Source: Streptomyces sp. XM83C (GTDB lineage Bacteria; Actinomycetota; Actinomycetes; Streptomycetales; Streptomycetaceae). Taken from it: a stretch of DNA of 64,000 nucleotides. This document shows positions 46,990 to 58,081 of this stretch, in pieces (the stretch's first letter is position 1; every line of letters starts with the position of its first letter). The position numbers and the translations under genes are program-made. The stretch is from assembly GCF_023072675.1 (NCBI RefSeq), contig NZ_JALLGL010000001.1, positions 42,090 to 106,089 on the forward strand, given 5' to 3'. The notes under the pieces are model-generated. The model saw only the letters and a list, made by a program, of their open reading frames with translations, did not search any database and had not been told where the DNA came from.

Positions 46990-47202
46990 TCACTTGTTCA
47001 GGTAGGCCCAGAACTCCTCGAAGGACAGCTGCTTGTCGCCGTCCAGGTCACGGCTGGCGATGATCGCCTCGGCGACCGCCTCGGTGACGTTCCAGTCGCC
47101 GCCCTGGGCGAGCGCGGTCTTGAACTCGGCAGCGGTGATCCGACCGTCCCCGTCCGTGTCGATCCGCTCGAACTGCTTGCGTGCTTCCTCGATGTCCGCC
47201 AC
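46990..47202 (-). CDS. EF-hand calcium-binding protein, 70 aa
   Basis: Starts at a GTG (47202) as VADIEEARKQFERIDTDGDG. Two EF-hand loops are canonical: residues 15-26 DTDGDGRITAAE and residues 52-63 DLDGDKQLSFEE, each with Asp at positions 1, 3 and 5 and Glu at 12. The rest is helical, ending FWAYLNK. It belongs to the small calmodulin-like CabB/CabD type of Streptomyces proteins thought to buffer or sense calcium during aerial growth. It is divergent from the acetyltransferase gene at 47354. Confidence 0.92.
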   Translation of the reverse strand: MADIEEARKQFERIDTDGDGRITAAEFKTALAQGGDWNVTEAVAEAIIASRDLDGDKQLSFEEFWAYLNK

Positions 47203-47353
47203 CGATCCGCCCCTTTGTGTCACGTTTTCCGGTACAGCTGGCACAGTGCCGCAGGTCAGATTAACGGCCCGAGGGCGTCCCCCGTACGGCCGCCCTGTGT
47301 GAGGCTGGGCCCTGCCGACGGCACGGAGAGACCGGGAGACGAGGAGCGCGGGA

Positions 47354-47998
47354 GTGGGGCAGAGTCTGCGGGAGATTCTGGAGGCGGCGGCGCGGGGCGA
47401 CTTCCCGCCCCCGGACGGCGGCACGACCGTGGTGCCGCAGCACGATGCGCGGGACGCCGGCGTGATGGCGTTCACCGGCCACTCGGTCGTCTTCACCGAC
47501 GAGGACCCGAGCTGGGTGTACGGCACGCTGGCCGGTCTGGACTGCGACCCGCTCGCAGCGACGCTCAGCCCCCGCTTCCTCACCGCCTTCCTGGACCGCA
47601 CCGGCCGCACCACGGACACGATCGACGCGGTCCTGGTCGCCGACCCGCTGCCGGGCGGCCCGGCCGTCCCGCTGCGGGAGATCGACTCGGACCACCCGAG
47701 GGTGGCCTACGCCCGCAGGCGCCGCGACGACGTGCGGGCGTGGTCGGCCGACGGGGGTGTCCTGGTCCTGGGCCGGGGGATCGCCGGGCGGCTCGAGGTG
47801 TCCGTGGAGGTCGACGAGGACGTACGGCACCGGGGGCTGGGGCGTGCCCTGGTGGCGGCGGCACGGCGGCTGGCCGACGAGCCGCTGTGGGCGCAGGTCT
47901 CCCCCGGGAACGCCCGCAGCGCGCGGGCGTTCCAGGCGGCGGGCTTCCGTCAGGTGGGTGCGGAGGCGCTGCTGCGGCTGCCGGAGCGGGCGGGGTGA
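47354..47998 (+). CDS. GNAT-family N-acetyltransferase
   Basis: 214 aa from a GTG at 47354. The C-terminal half is a GNAT fold: RLEVSVEVDEDVRHRGLGRA has the acetyl-CoA pyrophosphate loop R-x-x-G-x-G, and LADEPLWAQVSPGNARSARA then FQAAGFRQVG ends the domain. The N-terminal 100 residues (MGQSLREILEAAARGDFPPP and VFTDEDPSWVYGTLAGL) are found in actinobacterial GNATs of unknown substrate. It converges on the beta-propeller gene with a 24-bp spacer. Confidence 0.85.
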   Translation: MGQSLREILEAAARGDFPPPDGGTTVVPQHDARDAGVMAFTGHSVVFTDEDPSWVYGTLAGLDCDPLAATLSPRFLTAFLDRTGRTTDTIDAVLVADPLPGGPAVPLREIDSDHPRVAYARRRRDDVRAWSADGGVLVLGRGIAGRLEVSVEVDEDVRHRGLGRALVAAARRLADEPLWAQVSPGNARSARAFQAAGFRQVGAEALLRLPERAG

Positions 47999-48022
47999 GC
48001 CGACCGGCGGGGCCGTGCGTCC

Positions 48023-49225
48023 TCAGCGGAAGATGCCGGTGTGGCCGAGGGAGTAGCGGCCCGGCTGCGGGTAGACGGCGAGGCCGTGCGGGCCGCTGCC
48101 GACCTTGATGCGGGCGAGCTGTCGGCCGGTGCTGGTGTCGATGGCGTACACCTCGGAGTTGTAGCGGCCCGACAGCCACAGCACCTTGCCGTCGGCGGAG
48201 ACGCCGCCCATGTCGGGGCTGCCGCCCTGCGGCAGCTTCCACTTCTTGGTGATCCTGTTCTGCTGGAAGTCGAAGACGGAGACGGTGCCCTCGCCCCGGT
48301 TGGAGACGTACATCTCGCGCGAGTCCCGGCTGACGTACAGGCCGTGCGTGCCCTTGCCGGTGGGCAGCAGCGTGGGCTCGGTGAACTTGTCGCCGTCCAG
48401 CACCCACATGCCGTCGGCCATCATGTCGGCGATGTAGAACCGCTTGCCGTCGGGCGACACCTTCACGTCCTGCGGCATGGCCCCCTTGAAGGGGAGTTTC
48501 TGCTGGCCGACCACCTTCATCTGCGCGGTGTCGACCTTGAGGAGTTCGCCGCTGAACTCGCAGGAGACGATGAAGTAGCGGCCGTCCAGGGAGAAGTCGG
48601 CGTGGTTGACGCCGTAGCAGGTGACGGGGACGGTCTTCTTGCGCTCCATGGTGTGCGGGTCGCGGAAGACCAGTTCGCGGTCGAGGGAGGCCATCACGAC
48701 GGCGTACTTGCCGTCGGGCGTGAAGTACAGGTTGTACGGGTCGTGCACCTCGACCGGCTTGCCCGCCTTGCCCGTCCTGGGGTCGATGGGGGTGAGCGTG
48801 TGGCCGCGGTTGTTGTTGACCCACAGCGTCTTCAGGTCCCAGGACGGCACGACGTGCTGCGGCTGCCGGCCGACGGGGATCGTCTCGATCACCTCGTACG
48901 TCTTCGGGTCGATGACGGAGACGGTGTCGGACTCGGTGTTCGGCACGTACACGCGGGACGGGAAGTCCTTGACGACCGGGGAGAGCCGGTTGGGCCGGTC
49001 GGCGGCGTAGACGTCCTTCGGGTCGAGGACGGGCGGCATGCCGGGCAGGCCGTGCACGGCCGGCGGCTGCTTCTTCTGCGCCGGGGCGGGCAGGGCGGCC
49101 TTGGTGGTCTGGACGGTCTGGACGGTCTGCCGGTCCTTGGTCTCGGTGCCGCAGGCGGCGAGGGCCGCGGCGGCGAGCAGGGCGGTGCCGGTGAGCAGGG
49201 CGCGGGAGGGACGCATGGTGGGCAT
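48023..49225 (-). CDS. YncE-like beta-propeller lipoprotein
   Basis: 400 aa starting MPTMRPSRALLTGTALLAAA, a signal peptide with lipobox LAAC (Cys at about 25). The rest is a YncE/40-residue YVTN-type beta-propeller: SRVYVPNTESDTVSVIDPKT, repeated blades with PDGKYAVVMASLD, PDGKRFYIADMMADGMW, SRDSREMYVSNRGEGTVSVF and VLWLSGRYNSEVYAID. Such proteins are extracellular scaffolds or binding proteins. Its ATG shares one base with the stop of the deacetylase-like gene upstream (TGATG), so the pair is translationally coupled and probably works together at the cell surface. Confidence 0.93.
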   Translation of the reverse strand: MPTMRPSRALLTGTALLAAAALAACGTETKDRQTVQTVQTTKAALPAPAQKKQPPAVHGLPGMPPVLDPKDVYAADRPNRLSPVVKDFPSRVYVPNTESDTVSVIDPKTYEVIETIPVGRQPQHVVPSWDLKTLWVNNNRGHTLTPIDPRTGKAGKPVEVHDPYNLYFTPDGKYAVVMASLDRELVFRDPHTMERKKTVPVTCYGVNHADFSLDGRYFIVSCEFSGELLKVDTAQMKVVGQQKLPFKGAMPQDVKVSPDGKRFYIADMMADGMWVLDGDKFTEPTLLPTGKGTHGLYVSRDSREMYVSNRGEGTVSVFDFQQNRITKKWKLPQGGSPDMGGVSADGKVLWLSGRYNSEVYAIDTSTGRQLARIKVGSGPHGLAVYPQPGRYSLGHTGIFR

Positions 49226-50007
49226 CAGCTGAGCAGCTCCGTGGTGGTGACCGCGCGCAGGCCGCGGCGGTCGAGGGCGGTCAGGACGGCGGGGAGCGCG
49301 GCGACCGTGTCGGGGTAGCCGCAGTGCAGGCTCACGACGGAACCGGGCCGGACCTCGGCGAGCACGGTGCGGGTGACCGCGTCGGCGCCGGGCGAGGTGA
49401 AATCCAGCGAGTCCACGTCGTACGACAGGACATGGGGGTAGCCGGCCTCGCGGGCGAGGCGGGCGACGAGCGGGGAGGCCCGCGCGGCGCGGGAGGGGCG
49501 GAACCAGGTGCCGATGGACCCGGTGAGCCGTTTCAGCCGGTCGGCGCAGGCGGTGATCTCGGCGCGGGCCTCGGCCTCGGGCATCGCGCCGATGTCGAGG
49601 TGGTTCTGGGTGTGGTTGCCGAGGTCGTGGCCGCCGTCGAGGACGCGGCGGGCCATCTCGGGGTGGTCGTCCAGCCAGGTGCCGACGGCGAGGACGGTCA
49701 GCCGGGCGCCGTGGCGTTCGGCCGTGTCGAGGAGGGCGCGGGCGAGGGCGGGGTCGCCCTGGCCGTGGAAGGTGAGGGCGACGCGGGCGCGGGTGCGGGG
49801 GCCGTGGGTGATCTGCTCCGGGCTGCCCGGGAAGCGGCGCGGGCCGGGCGCCGCGGGGGCGTCGGCCGCCGGTGCGGCAGGGGGCTGTCCGGTGCCGGGA
49901 CTGTCCGGGGCGCCGGTGCCGGAGGGTGCGCAGGCGGCGGTGACGGCGGCTCCGGCGAGGAGGCCGGCGCCGGTGCGGAGCGCTGCGCGGCGGTCGGTGG
50001 AGGTCAC
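49225..50007 (-). CDS. Polysaccharide deacetylase-like Tat lipoprotein with altered catalytic motif
   Basis: 260 aa from a GTG at 50007. The N-terminus STDRRAALRTGAGLLAGAAV ends AAC and is both twin-arginine-like and a lipobox. A NodB-type fold follows. The zinc histidines are in LGNHTQNHLDIG, LSYDVDSLDFTSPG is the middle strand, and VSLHCGYPDT holds the late His. Motif 1, normally TFDDGP, reads TFHGQGD, so the usual catalytic and metal Asp pair is missing. 'RPP' of motif 3 is FRPSRA. It may be a binding protein, or use a shifted acid. It is coupled to the propeller gene. Confidence 0.9.
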   Translation of the reverse strand: MTSTDRRAALRTGAGLLAGAAVTAACAPSGTGAPDSPGTGQPPAAPAADAPAAPGPRRFPGSPEQITHGPRTRARVALTFHGQGDPALARALLDTAERHGARLTVLAVGTWLDDHPEMARRVLDGGHDLGNHTQNHLDIGAMPEAEARAEITACADRLKRLTGSIGTWFRPSRAARASPLVARLAREAGYPHVLSYDVDSLDFTSPGADAVTRTVLAEVRPGSVVSLHCGYPDTVAALPAVLTALDRRGLRAVTTTELLS

Positions 50008-50147
50008 CGGACCATTTAAGGGGCGTTATGGCATAAAACCGGGCGATTCACCCGGACGGTGGCGGGATGCGGGTCGCACCCGAACCGCGGGCCTCATCCG
50101 ACAGCGGGCCGCCACCGCAGGGCGCCCCTGGGCGGCTGTGGCGTACG

Positions 50148-50735
50148 TCAGCGGTCGGACACGCGCATCTCGAACCATGTCGTCTTGCCCCGCGGGAGGA
50201 GGTCCACGCCCCAGCGGTCGGCGAGTTTGTCGACGAGGAAGAGGCCCCGGCCGCTGGTGTCGAGTTCCTGCACCGGCAGCAGGCAGGGCAGGCCGCGGGA
50301 GGGGTCGCGGACCTCGACGCGGATCCAGCCTCGGCGGCGGCGCATACGGAGCCCGAACACGCGGGCGCCGGTGTGCCGTACGGCGTTGCCGACGAGTTCC
50401 GACACCAGCAGGACGGTGTCCTCGGTCAGCTTGGGACCCAGCGCCCAGTGCCGCAGGACGACGACCTGGGCGAGGCGGCGGGCGGTGCCGGCGGACTCGG
50501 GGAGCGACGGTAAGGGGACCTCCGCTTCCGTGGGGTTGCCGTACAACTCCAGTGCCTTGAGCGCCCGTTCGTCCTCGACAGCGGGCGACCAGCGTGCCGC
50601 CGCTGTAGCACGGCCGTGTCCCCGCGGCTGATCGATGCCCTCCAGCCCCGCCATGCCCCCATCATGGCCGTCCGGTACGGCACGCGGAGGCGTTCCGGGC
50701 GAATACGCCCCCTGGACGCCCCCTTTGCGCTTCAT
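50148..50735 (-). CDS. RsbW-like ATP-binding protein (HATPase_c_2), with TTA codon
   Basis: 195 aa if started at MKRKGGVQGAYSPGTPPRAV (ATG 50735); a TTG at 50813 and an ATG at 50654 are alternatives. The GHKL ATPase domain begins near residue 85. The N box is SELVGNAVRHTG, the G1 region VEVRDPSRGLP, and the G2 box DTSGRGLFLVDKLADRWGVD. Proteins of this kind are anti-sigma or Ser/Thr kinases of regulatory networks, acting on STAS anti-anti-sigma partners, none of which is encoded here. Residue 75 (VPLPSL) is a TTA leucine codon at 50511-50513, so translation should await the bldA tRNA. Confidence 0.87.
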   Translation of the reverse strand: MKRKGGVQGAYSPGTPPRAVPDGHDGGMAGLEGIDQPRGHGRATAAARWSPAVEDERALKALELYGNPTEAEVPLPSLPESAGTARRLAQVVVLRHWALGPKLTEDTVLLVSELVGNAVRHTGARVFGLRMRRRRGWIRVEVRDPSRGLPCLLPVQELDTSGRGLFLVDKLADRWGVDLLPRGKTTWFEMRVSDR

Positions 50736-50981
50736 GCGCTCGGCATATGACAGGGGCACTTCGGCGTCCGACGTACCCGGGCTGACCTGCGGTGACGGCT
50801 CGGCCGGAGGCAATCGACAGGCTCCCTCGACGAGACAGGCTCAAGGTCGCCCCAAGGTTCCCACAAACCGCCCCTTCGGGGGACCCGGATCAGACATCAC
50901 GTCAATTGCAAGCCCTCCGGCCGAACTCGTTCCCGAGGTCACATCGCGTCAGGCCGACCGGGTCCCGCCGGGATCGGAGCG

Positions 50982-51749
<768 letters not shown>

Positions 51750-51914
51750 GGCAGCCAGGTTAACGGCCACTAACGGGGGTGGGTCCGGTGCGGTCGGTCA
51801 CACCGCGCGGGACCGGCCCGTGCGGGGCGTACGGGCGCCGGGGCGCGGGCGTACGTCGTCTCGGCCCGTACGGATCGTGCGGATGCCGGGGCGCGGCGCG
51901 TGCGCCTCGTCCGA

Positions 51915-51930
51915 CGGCCCGGTGGGGCCG
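51915..51930 (-). terminator. Short hairpin after the SHOCT-domain gene
   Basis: CGGCCC (51915-51920) pairs with GGGCCG (51925-51930) across a 4-nt loop, directly after the SHOCT gene stop at 51935. Confidence 0.45.
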
Positions 51931-51934
51931 GGCG

Positions 51935-52240
51935 TCAGGCGAGCAGGCGGCGCTTCTGCTCCTGGAACTCCGCCTCGGTGAGCATGCCCTGGGCCTTCAG
52001 CTCGCCGAGCTGCTTGAGCTGTTCGATCTTGGCGGTCATCTCGTCGGGCGTCGAGGTGGTGGTCTCCGCCGCCGGCGGCTCTCCGTATCCGTACGATCCG
52101 TAGGCGGGCTGCATCGCCTGCTGTTGCTGCGCCTGCGCGGCCCAGCGGCCCTGTTGGCGTCGGGACACCCGGTTGGAGACCGCGGTCGCCGTGCCGGCGA
52201 CGACGGCGGTGCGGGCGACTCCGCGAAGCAGACCTGGCAT
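51935..52240 (-). CDS. SHOCT-domain protein
   Basis: 101 aa starting MPGLLRGVARTAVVAGTATA; GGAGG lies nine bases before the ATG at 52240, while upstream in-frame text is not protein-like. A hydrophobic N-terminal segment could anchor it. A Gln/Ala-rich linker (AAQAQQQQAMQPAYG) leads to the C-terminal SHOCT domain (KIEQLKQLGELKAQGMLTEA, then EFQEQKRRLLA), an oligomerisation module. It is divergent from the DUF6325 gene, a pairing often seen in Streptomyces; joint function is unknown. Confidence 0.88.
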   Translation of the reverse strand: MPGLLRGVARTAVVAGTATAVSNRVSRRQQGRWAAQAQQQQAMQPAYGSYGYGEPPAAETTTSTPDEMTAKIEQLKQLGELKAQGMLTEAEFQEQKRRLLA

Positions 52241-52434
52241 GGTGATCGCCTCCCAGCGGCAGCCGTGTGCGGGCCGGCACCTCCAGTAGAGCATCGCGGG
52301 GGCGGCCCGGCATCCCGCCCGCCCGCAGGGCCCGCCGAGGGCGGGCGGTGACCGCGGCCCGCAGCGGGTGCGGTGCCTGCCCGCCGGTGATGCAATGGCA
52401 CTCGGGGGCCGACCGGTGCGAGAGGGGACCGAGG

Positions 52435-52878
52435 ATGAGCGAGCCACTCGACGAGACGGGACCCATCGACTACGTGGTGGTGGAGTTCCCCGGCAACCGT
52501 ATGACGGGCGAGGCCTTCCCGCTGCTGGTGGATCTGGTGGACCGGGGCATCATCCGCATCCTGGACCTGCGGTTCATCAGGAAGGACGAGGACGGCTCGG
52601 TGACCGCGCTGGAGATCGCCGACCTGACCGGTGACGGGCTGCTCGATCTCGCCGTCTTCGAGGGCGTGAACTCGGGGCTGATCGGCCAGGACGATCTGGA
52701 GGAGGCCGCAGCCGCCGTGGAGCCCGGCAACTCGGCGGGGCTGCTGATCTACGAGAACACGTGGGCGGGGCCCTTCGCAGCCGCGCTGCGGCGCGGCGGC
52801 GCCCAGCTCGTGGCGTCCGGTCGGCTGAACGTGCAGGCCGTGCTCGCCTCCCTGGACGCGCTCGAAGCCGCGTCCTGA
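52435..52878 (+). CDS. DUF6325 family protein
   Basis: 147 aa starting MSEPLDETGPIDYVVVEFPG, with a GGGGA eight bases upstream. The sequence has the DUF1269/DUF6325 features FPGNRMTGEAFPLLVDLVDR, DLRFIRKDEDGSVTALEIAD, GLIGQDDLEEAAAAVEPGNS and the late FAAALRRGGAQLVASGRLNV. It is predicted to be soluble and to form alpha-beta dimers. Function unknown. It is divergent from the SHOCT gene, with 194 bp between starts, and converges on the L,D-transpeptidase gene, separated by a strong hairpin. Confidence 0.87.
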   Translation: MSEPLDETGPIDYVVVEFPGNRMTGEAFPLLVDLVDRGIIRILDLRFIRKDEDGSVTALEIADLTGDGLLDLAVFEGVNSGLIGQDDLEEAAAAVEPGNSAGLLIYENTWAGPFAAALRRGGAQLVASGRLNVQAVLASLDALEAAS

Positions 52879-52917
52879 AGCGGGGCGACGACCACGGCCA
52901 CGGGAGACGTCACGGCG

Positions 52918-52948
52918 GCGCGGCCGGGCGCGTGGGCGCCGGCCGCGC
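52918..52948. terminator. Bidirectional terminator between DUF6325 and L,D-transpeptidase genes
   Basis: GCGCGGCCGG (52918-52927) pairs perfectly with CCGGCCGCGC (52939-52948), an 11-nt loop, between converging stops at 52878 and 52960. Confidence 0.75.
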
Positions 52949-52959
52949 GGGGTGCCGGG

Positions 52960-54204
52960 TCAGGCCTTCCACTTCTCCCAGGACATGTTCCAGCCGTTGA
53001 GCCCGTTGGACGGGGAGACGACCGGGTCGGTGGAGTTCTTCACGACGACCACGTCACCGACGATGGAGTGGCTGAAGAACCAGGCGGCCGGCGCCTTGCC
53101 GTCGTAGCCGCCGCGCACGTCGCGCAGGCCGATGCAGCCGTGGCTGGCGTTGTAGTTGCCGAAGGCGTCACCGCCCCAGTAGTTGCCGTGCACGAAGGTG
53201 CCGGAGTCGGTCAGCCGCATCGCGTGCGGCACGTCCTTGATGTCGTACTCGCCGTCGTAGCCGACCGTGTCGCCGTTCATCCGGGTCACGGTGAACTTCT
53301 CGCTGATCACCATCTGGCCGTTCCACGTGGCGTAGCCGGGCTTGCCGGTGGTGACGGGGATCGTCTTGATCACCTTGCCGTCCTGCATGACCTGCATGGT
53401 GTGGGCCTTCGCGTCGACGACGGAGACCTGGTTGCGGCCGATGGTGAAGGAGACGGTCTTGGACTGCTTGCCGTAGACGCCGGGGCGGCCCTCGACGCCG
53501 TCCAGGTTGAGGCGGACGGTGACCTTGGTGCCTGCCTGCCAGTACTTCTCGGGCCGGAAGTCGAGGCGGTCGTTGCCGAACCAGTGGCCCTCGACCTCGA
53601 CGGGCGGCTCGGTGGTGATCCTGATGGCCTTCTCGACGTCCTCGGGGTGGGTGATGCCCCGGGTGAAGCGGACCGAGAACGGCATGCCCACGCCGACGGT
53701 GGAGCCGTCCTCGGGGGTGAACGTGCCGACGAAGGTGTTCTTCGGGGTGAGGGTGGTGAAGCTGGCGTCCTCGGCCGCCGTACGGCCCGCCGCGTCCTTG
53801 GCGACCGCGTGCACCTGGTACTTCGTGGACGCGGCGAGGTGCGTCGCCGGCGTCCAGCTGGTGCCGTCGGCGGATATCGCGCCGTCGACCTTCGTGCCCT
53901 TGCCGTCCTTGACGACGACCTCGGTCAGCTTGCCCTTGGCGGCCGTGACCTTGAGGGCGCCGCTGGTGTCGACCGAGGTGGCGCCGTTCTTCGGAGCGAT
54001 GGTCACGACGGCCTCGGACTGGCCGCTCTGCGCGACGGCGGTCGCCTTGCCGGGGTTCTTGCCGTCGCCGGCGGACCCGGAGTCCGAGCCACCCCCGCCG
54101 CAGGCCGCGGTGGCCAGCAGCAGCGCGCCGACGGCCATCGCCGTCCATCCGCGCCGCCGCCCACGCCCATCGGCCGACGCCCCCCGTATCGGACGCACGT
54201 TCAC
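52960..54204 (-). CDS. L,D-transpeptidase lipoprotein (Ig-like plus YkuD)
   Basis: 414 aa from a GTG at 54204 with GGGGAG upstream; the start puts the signal peptide and lipobox LLATAAC at the N-terminus. An Ala/Gly/Lys-rich linker follows, then two Ig-like domains (residues about 65-245, with TFTPEDGSTVGVGMPFSVRF). The YkuD catalytic domain follows, with HGNYWGGDAFGNYNASHGCI carrying the active-site His-x-x-x-(SHGC). It makes 3-3 peptidoglycan cross-links. The tail NGLNGWNMSWEKWKA is shared with the neighbour. It is one of two tandem paralogues. Confidence 0.95.
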   Translation of the reverse strand: MNVRPIRGASADGRGRRRGWTAMAVGALLLATAACGGGGSDSGSAGDGKNPGKATAVAQSGQSEAVVTIAPKNGATSVDTSGALKVTAAKGKLTEVVVKDGKGTKVDGAISADGTSWTPATHLAASTKYQVHAVAKDAAGRTAAEDASFTTLTPKNTFVGTFTPEDGSTVGVGMPFSVRFTRGITHPEDVEKAIRITTEPPVEVEGHWFGNDRLDFRPEKYWQAGTKVTVRLNLDGVEGRPGVYGKQSKTVSFTIGRNQVSVVDAKAHTMQVMQDGKVIKTIPVTTGKPGYATWNGQMVISEKFTVTRMNGDTVGYDGEYDIKDVPHAMRLTDSGTFVHGNYWGGDAFGNYNASHGCIGLRDVRGGYDGKAPAAWFFSHSIVGDVVVVKNSTDPVVSPSNGLNGWNMSWEKWKA

Positions 54205-54363
54205 AGCTGTGTCTCCCCTCCCCCGGGCCCCGACCGGGCCCGCACCGCAGCGTCGCCGCAGCTCGCGGGCACGCTGTGCGCGCATATTAACTGCATGGTC
54301 AGGGGGGGCCGGAGGGGCGGGAATGTCACTGTTCCGTCCCAACCGTGAACGCGCCGGGGAGGG

Positions 54364-55605
54364 TCAGCGCAACGCGCTGCCCGCCTTCCACTGCTTCCAG
54401 CCCATGTTCCAGCCGCCGAGGCCGTTGTCGGGGGCGACCGTCTTGTCCTTGCTGTTGACGACCTCGACGATGTCCCCGACGAGACTGCGGTCGAAGAACC
54501 AGCCCGCCGGGGTGTCCGCGCCGCCGCCCTTCACGTCCCGCAGACCGACACAGCCATGGCTGACGTTCTCCTCGCCGAAGACGCCCTCCGCCCAGTAGTT
54601 GCCGTGCAGGAAGGTGCCGGAGTCGGTCAGCCGCATCGCGTGCGGCACGTCGGGGATGTCGTACTCGCTCTTGCCGTCCTTCTTGCGGAAGCCGACCGTC
54701 GCCCCGTTCATCCGGGTGACCTCCAGCATCTCCATCACCACCATCTTGCCGTTGTACGTGGTGGTCTTCGGGGCGCCCGCCGTGATCGGCACGGTGGCGA
54801 GCAGCTCGCCGTCTCGCCGCACCTCCATGGTGTGCGCGGCGGCGTCGACCAGGGAGACCTGGCTGCGGCCGACGGTGAAGGAGAACGTCCTGGACTGCAG
54901 GCCGTACACGCCGGGCGCGCCCTCCACGTCCCGCAGCCGCAGCGCGACGGTGACGCGGGTGCCGGGCTTCCAGTAGTGCTCGGGGCGGAAGTCGACGCGG
55001 GAGTCGCCGAACCAGTGCGCGCGGATCTCCACGGGGGGCTCCGCCTTCACCTCGATGGCCCGCTCCACGGCCGCCCGATGGGTGATCTCCCGGTTGAACT
55101 CGACGGAGACGATCATCCCGGTGCCGACGACGGCACGGTTCTCGGGGGTGACGTAGCCGACGAACCGCCGACCGGGGACCTTGGTGGTGAAGACGGCGTG
55201 GCGGGCGGAGCGGCGGCCGTGCCCGTCGACGGCGACCGCGTCGACGGTGTACTCGGCGGCGAGCGCCAGCCGGTCCTCGGCGGGCTGCCAGGTCAGGCCG
55301 TCGGCGGAGATCCGGCCGGGCACCGGGGTCTCCTGCGCGTCCTGCGACTTCACCACCTTCACCGACTCCAGGCGCCCGTCCGGGATGCGCACCCGCAGCC
55401 GCCGGTCCGGGCTCACCTCCTTGCTGCCGTCCTCGGGGGTGACCCGGATGACGTCCTTCGGGGCGGACCCCTTGCCGAACACGCTGTCGATCGGTGTCGT
55501 GCCGTCGGCGGTGCAGCCGACCGCCCCGGCCAGCAGTCCCGCCCATGTCAGTACGGCGGCCAGGACGGCCCCCGCGCGCCGTGCGCGTCCGTGTGCATGC
55601 CTCAC
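54364..55605 (-). CDS. L,D-transpeptidase lipoprotein, second paralogue
   Basis: 413 aa from a GTG at 55605 (VRHAHGRARRAGAVLAAVLT), a signal peptide with lipobox AVGC. Ig-like domains hold RVTPEDGSKEVSPDRRLRVR and FVGYVTPENRAVVGTGMIVS. The catalytic YkuD domain has HGNYWAEGVFGEENVSHGCV, with Cys in SHGCVGLRD, and the tail NGLGGWNMGWKQWKAGS. The alignment with its neighbour is nearly end-to-end, so one arose by duplication. Having two membrane-anchored enzymes may give different timing or regulation of 3-3 cross-linking. Confidence 0.95.
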   Translation of the reverse strand: MRHAHGRARRAGAVLAAVLTWAGLLAGAVGCTADGTTPIDSVFGKGSAPKDVIRVTPEDGSKEVSPDRRLRVRIPDGRLESVKVVKSQDAQETPVPGRISADGLTWQPAEDRLALAAEYTVDAVAVDGHGRRSARHAVFTTKVPGRRFVGYVTPENRAVVGTGMIVSVEFNREITHRAAVERAIEVKAEPPVEIRAHWFGDSRVDFRPEHYWKPGTRVTVALRLRDVEGAPGVYGLQSRTFSFTVGRSQVSLVDAAAHTMEVRRDGELLATVPITAGAPKTTTYNGKMVVMEMLEVTRMNGATVGFRKKDGKSEYDIPDVPHAMRLTDSGTFLHGNYWAEGVFGEENVSHGCVGLRDVKGGGADTPAGWFFDRSLVGDIVEVVNSKDKTVAPDNGLGGWNMGWKQWKAGSALR

Positions 55606-55759
55606 GGCCTGCCCAACGACCGGCCCGCCCTGGGGAAACGTGAGTGCGAGCGCCCGTCTGGGCAGAACTGTGAGAAGGACGCCGTACGGGGGCGCCGCGG
55701 CCGGGACGCCGCCGCCCCCGCCGCACGGGCCGGAGCCGACCGACGAAGGGCCGATACAG

Positions 55760-58000
<2,241 letters not shown>

Positions 58001-58081
58001 GGCGCCGGCCCACGGCCCCGCCGCCGAAGGCGGTCGGTCGGTGGCCTCGACATCCACGGCAGTTCGGATGTCCGCTCGGCG

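Noticed and set aside
46784..47005. A 73-aa frame made of 12-residue repeats after leuA
   Set aside because: It has no ribosome binding site, overlaps the EF-hand gene end, and is explained by the 36-bp DNA repeat.
51781..51905. Imperfect repeats around CGGGGCGCGG between the enoyl-CoA hydratase and SHOCT genes
   Set aside because: Only short, diverged GC-rich blocks without constant period; consistent with base composition.
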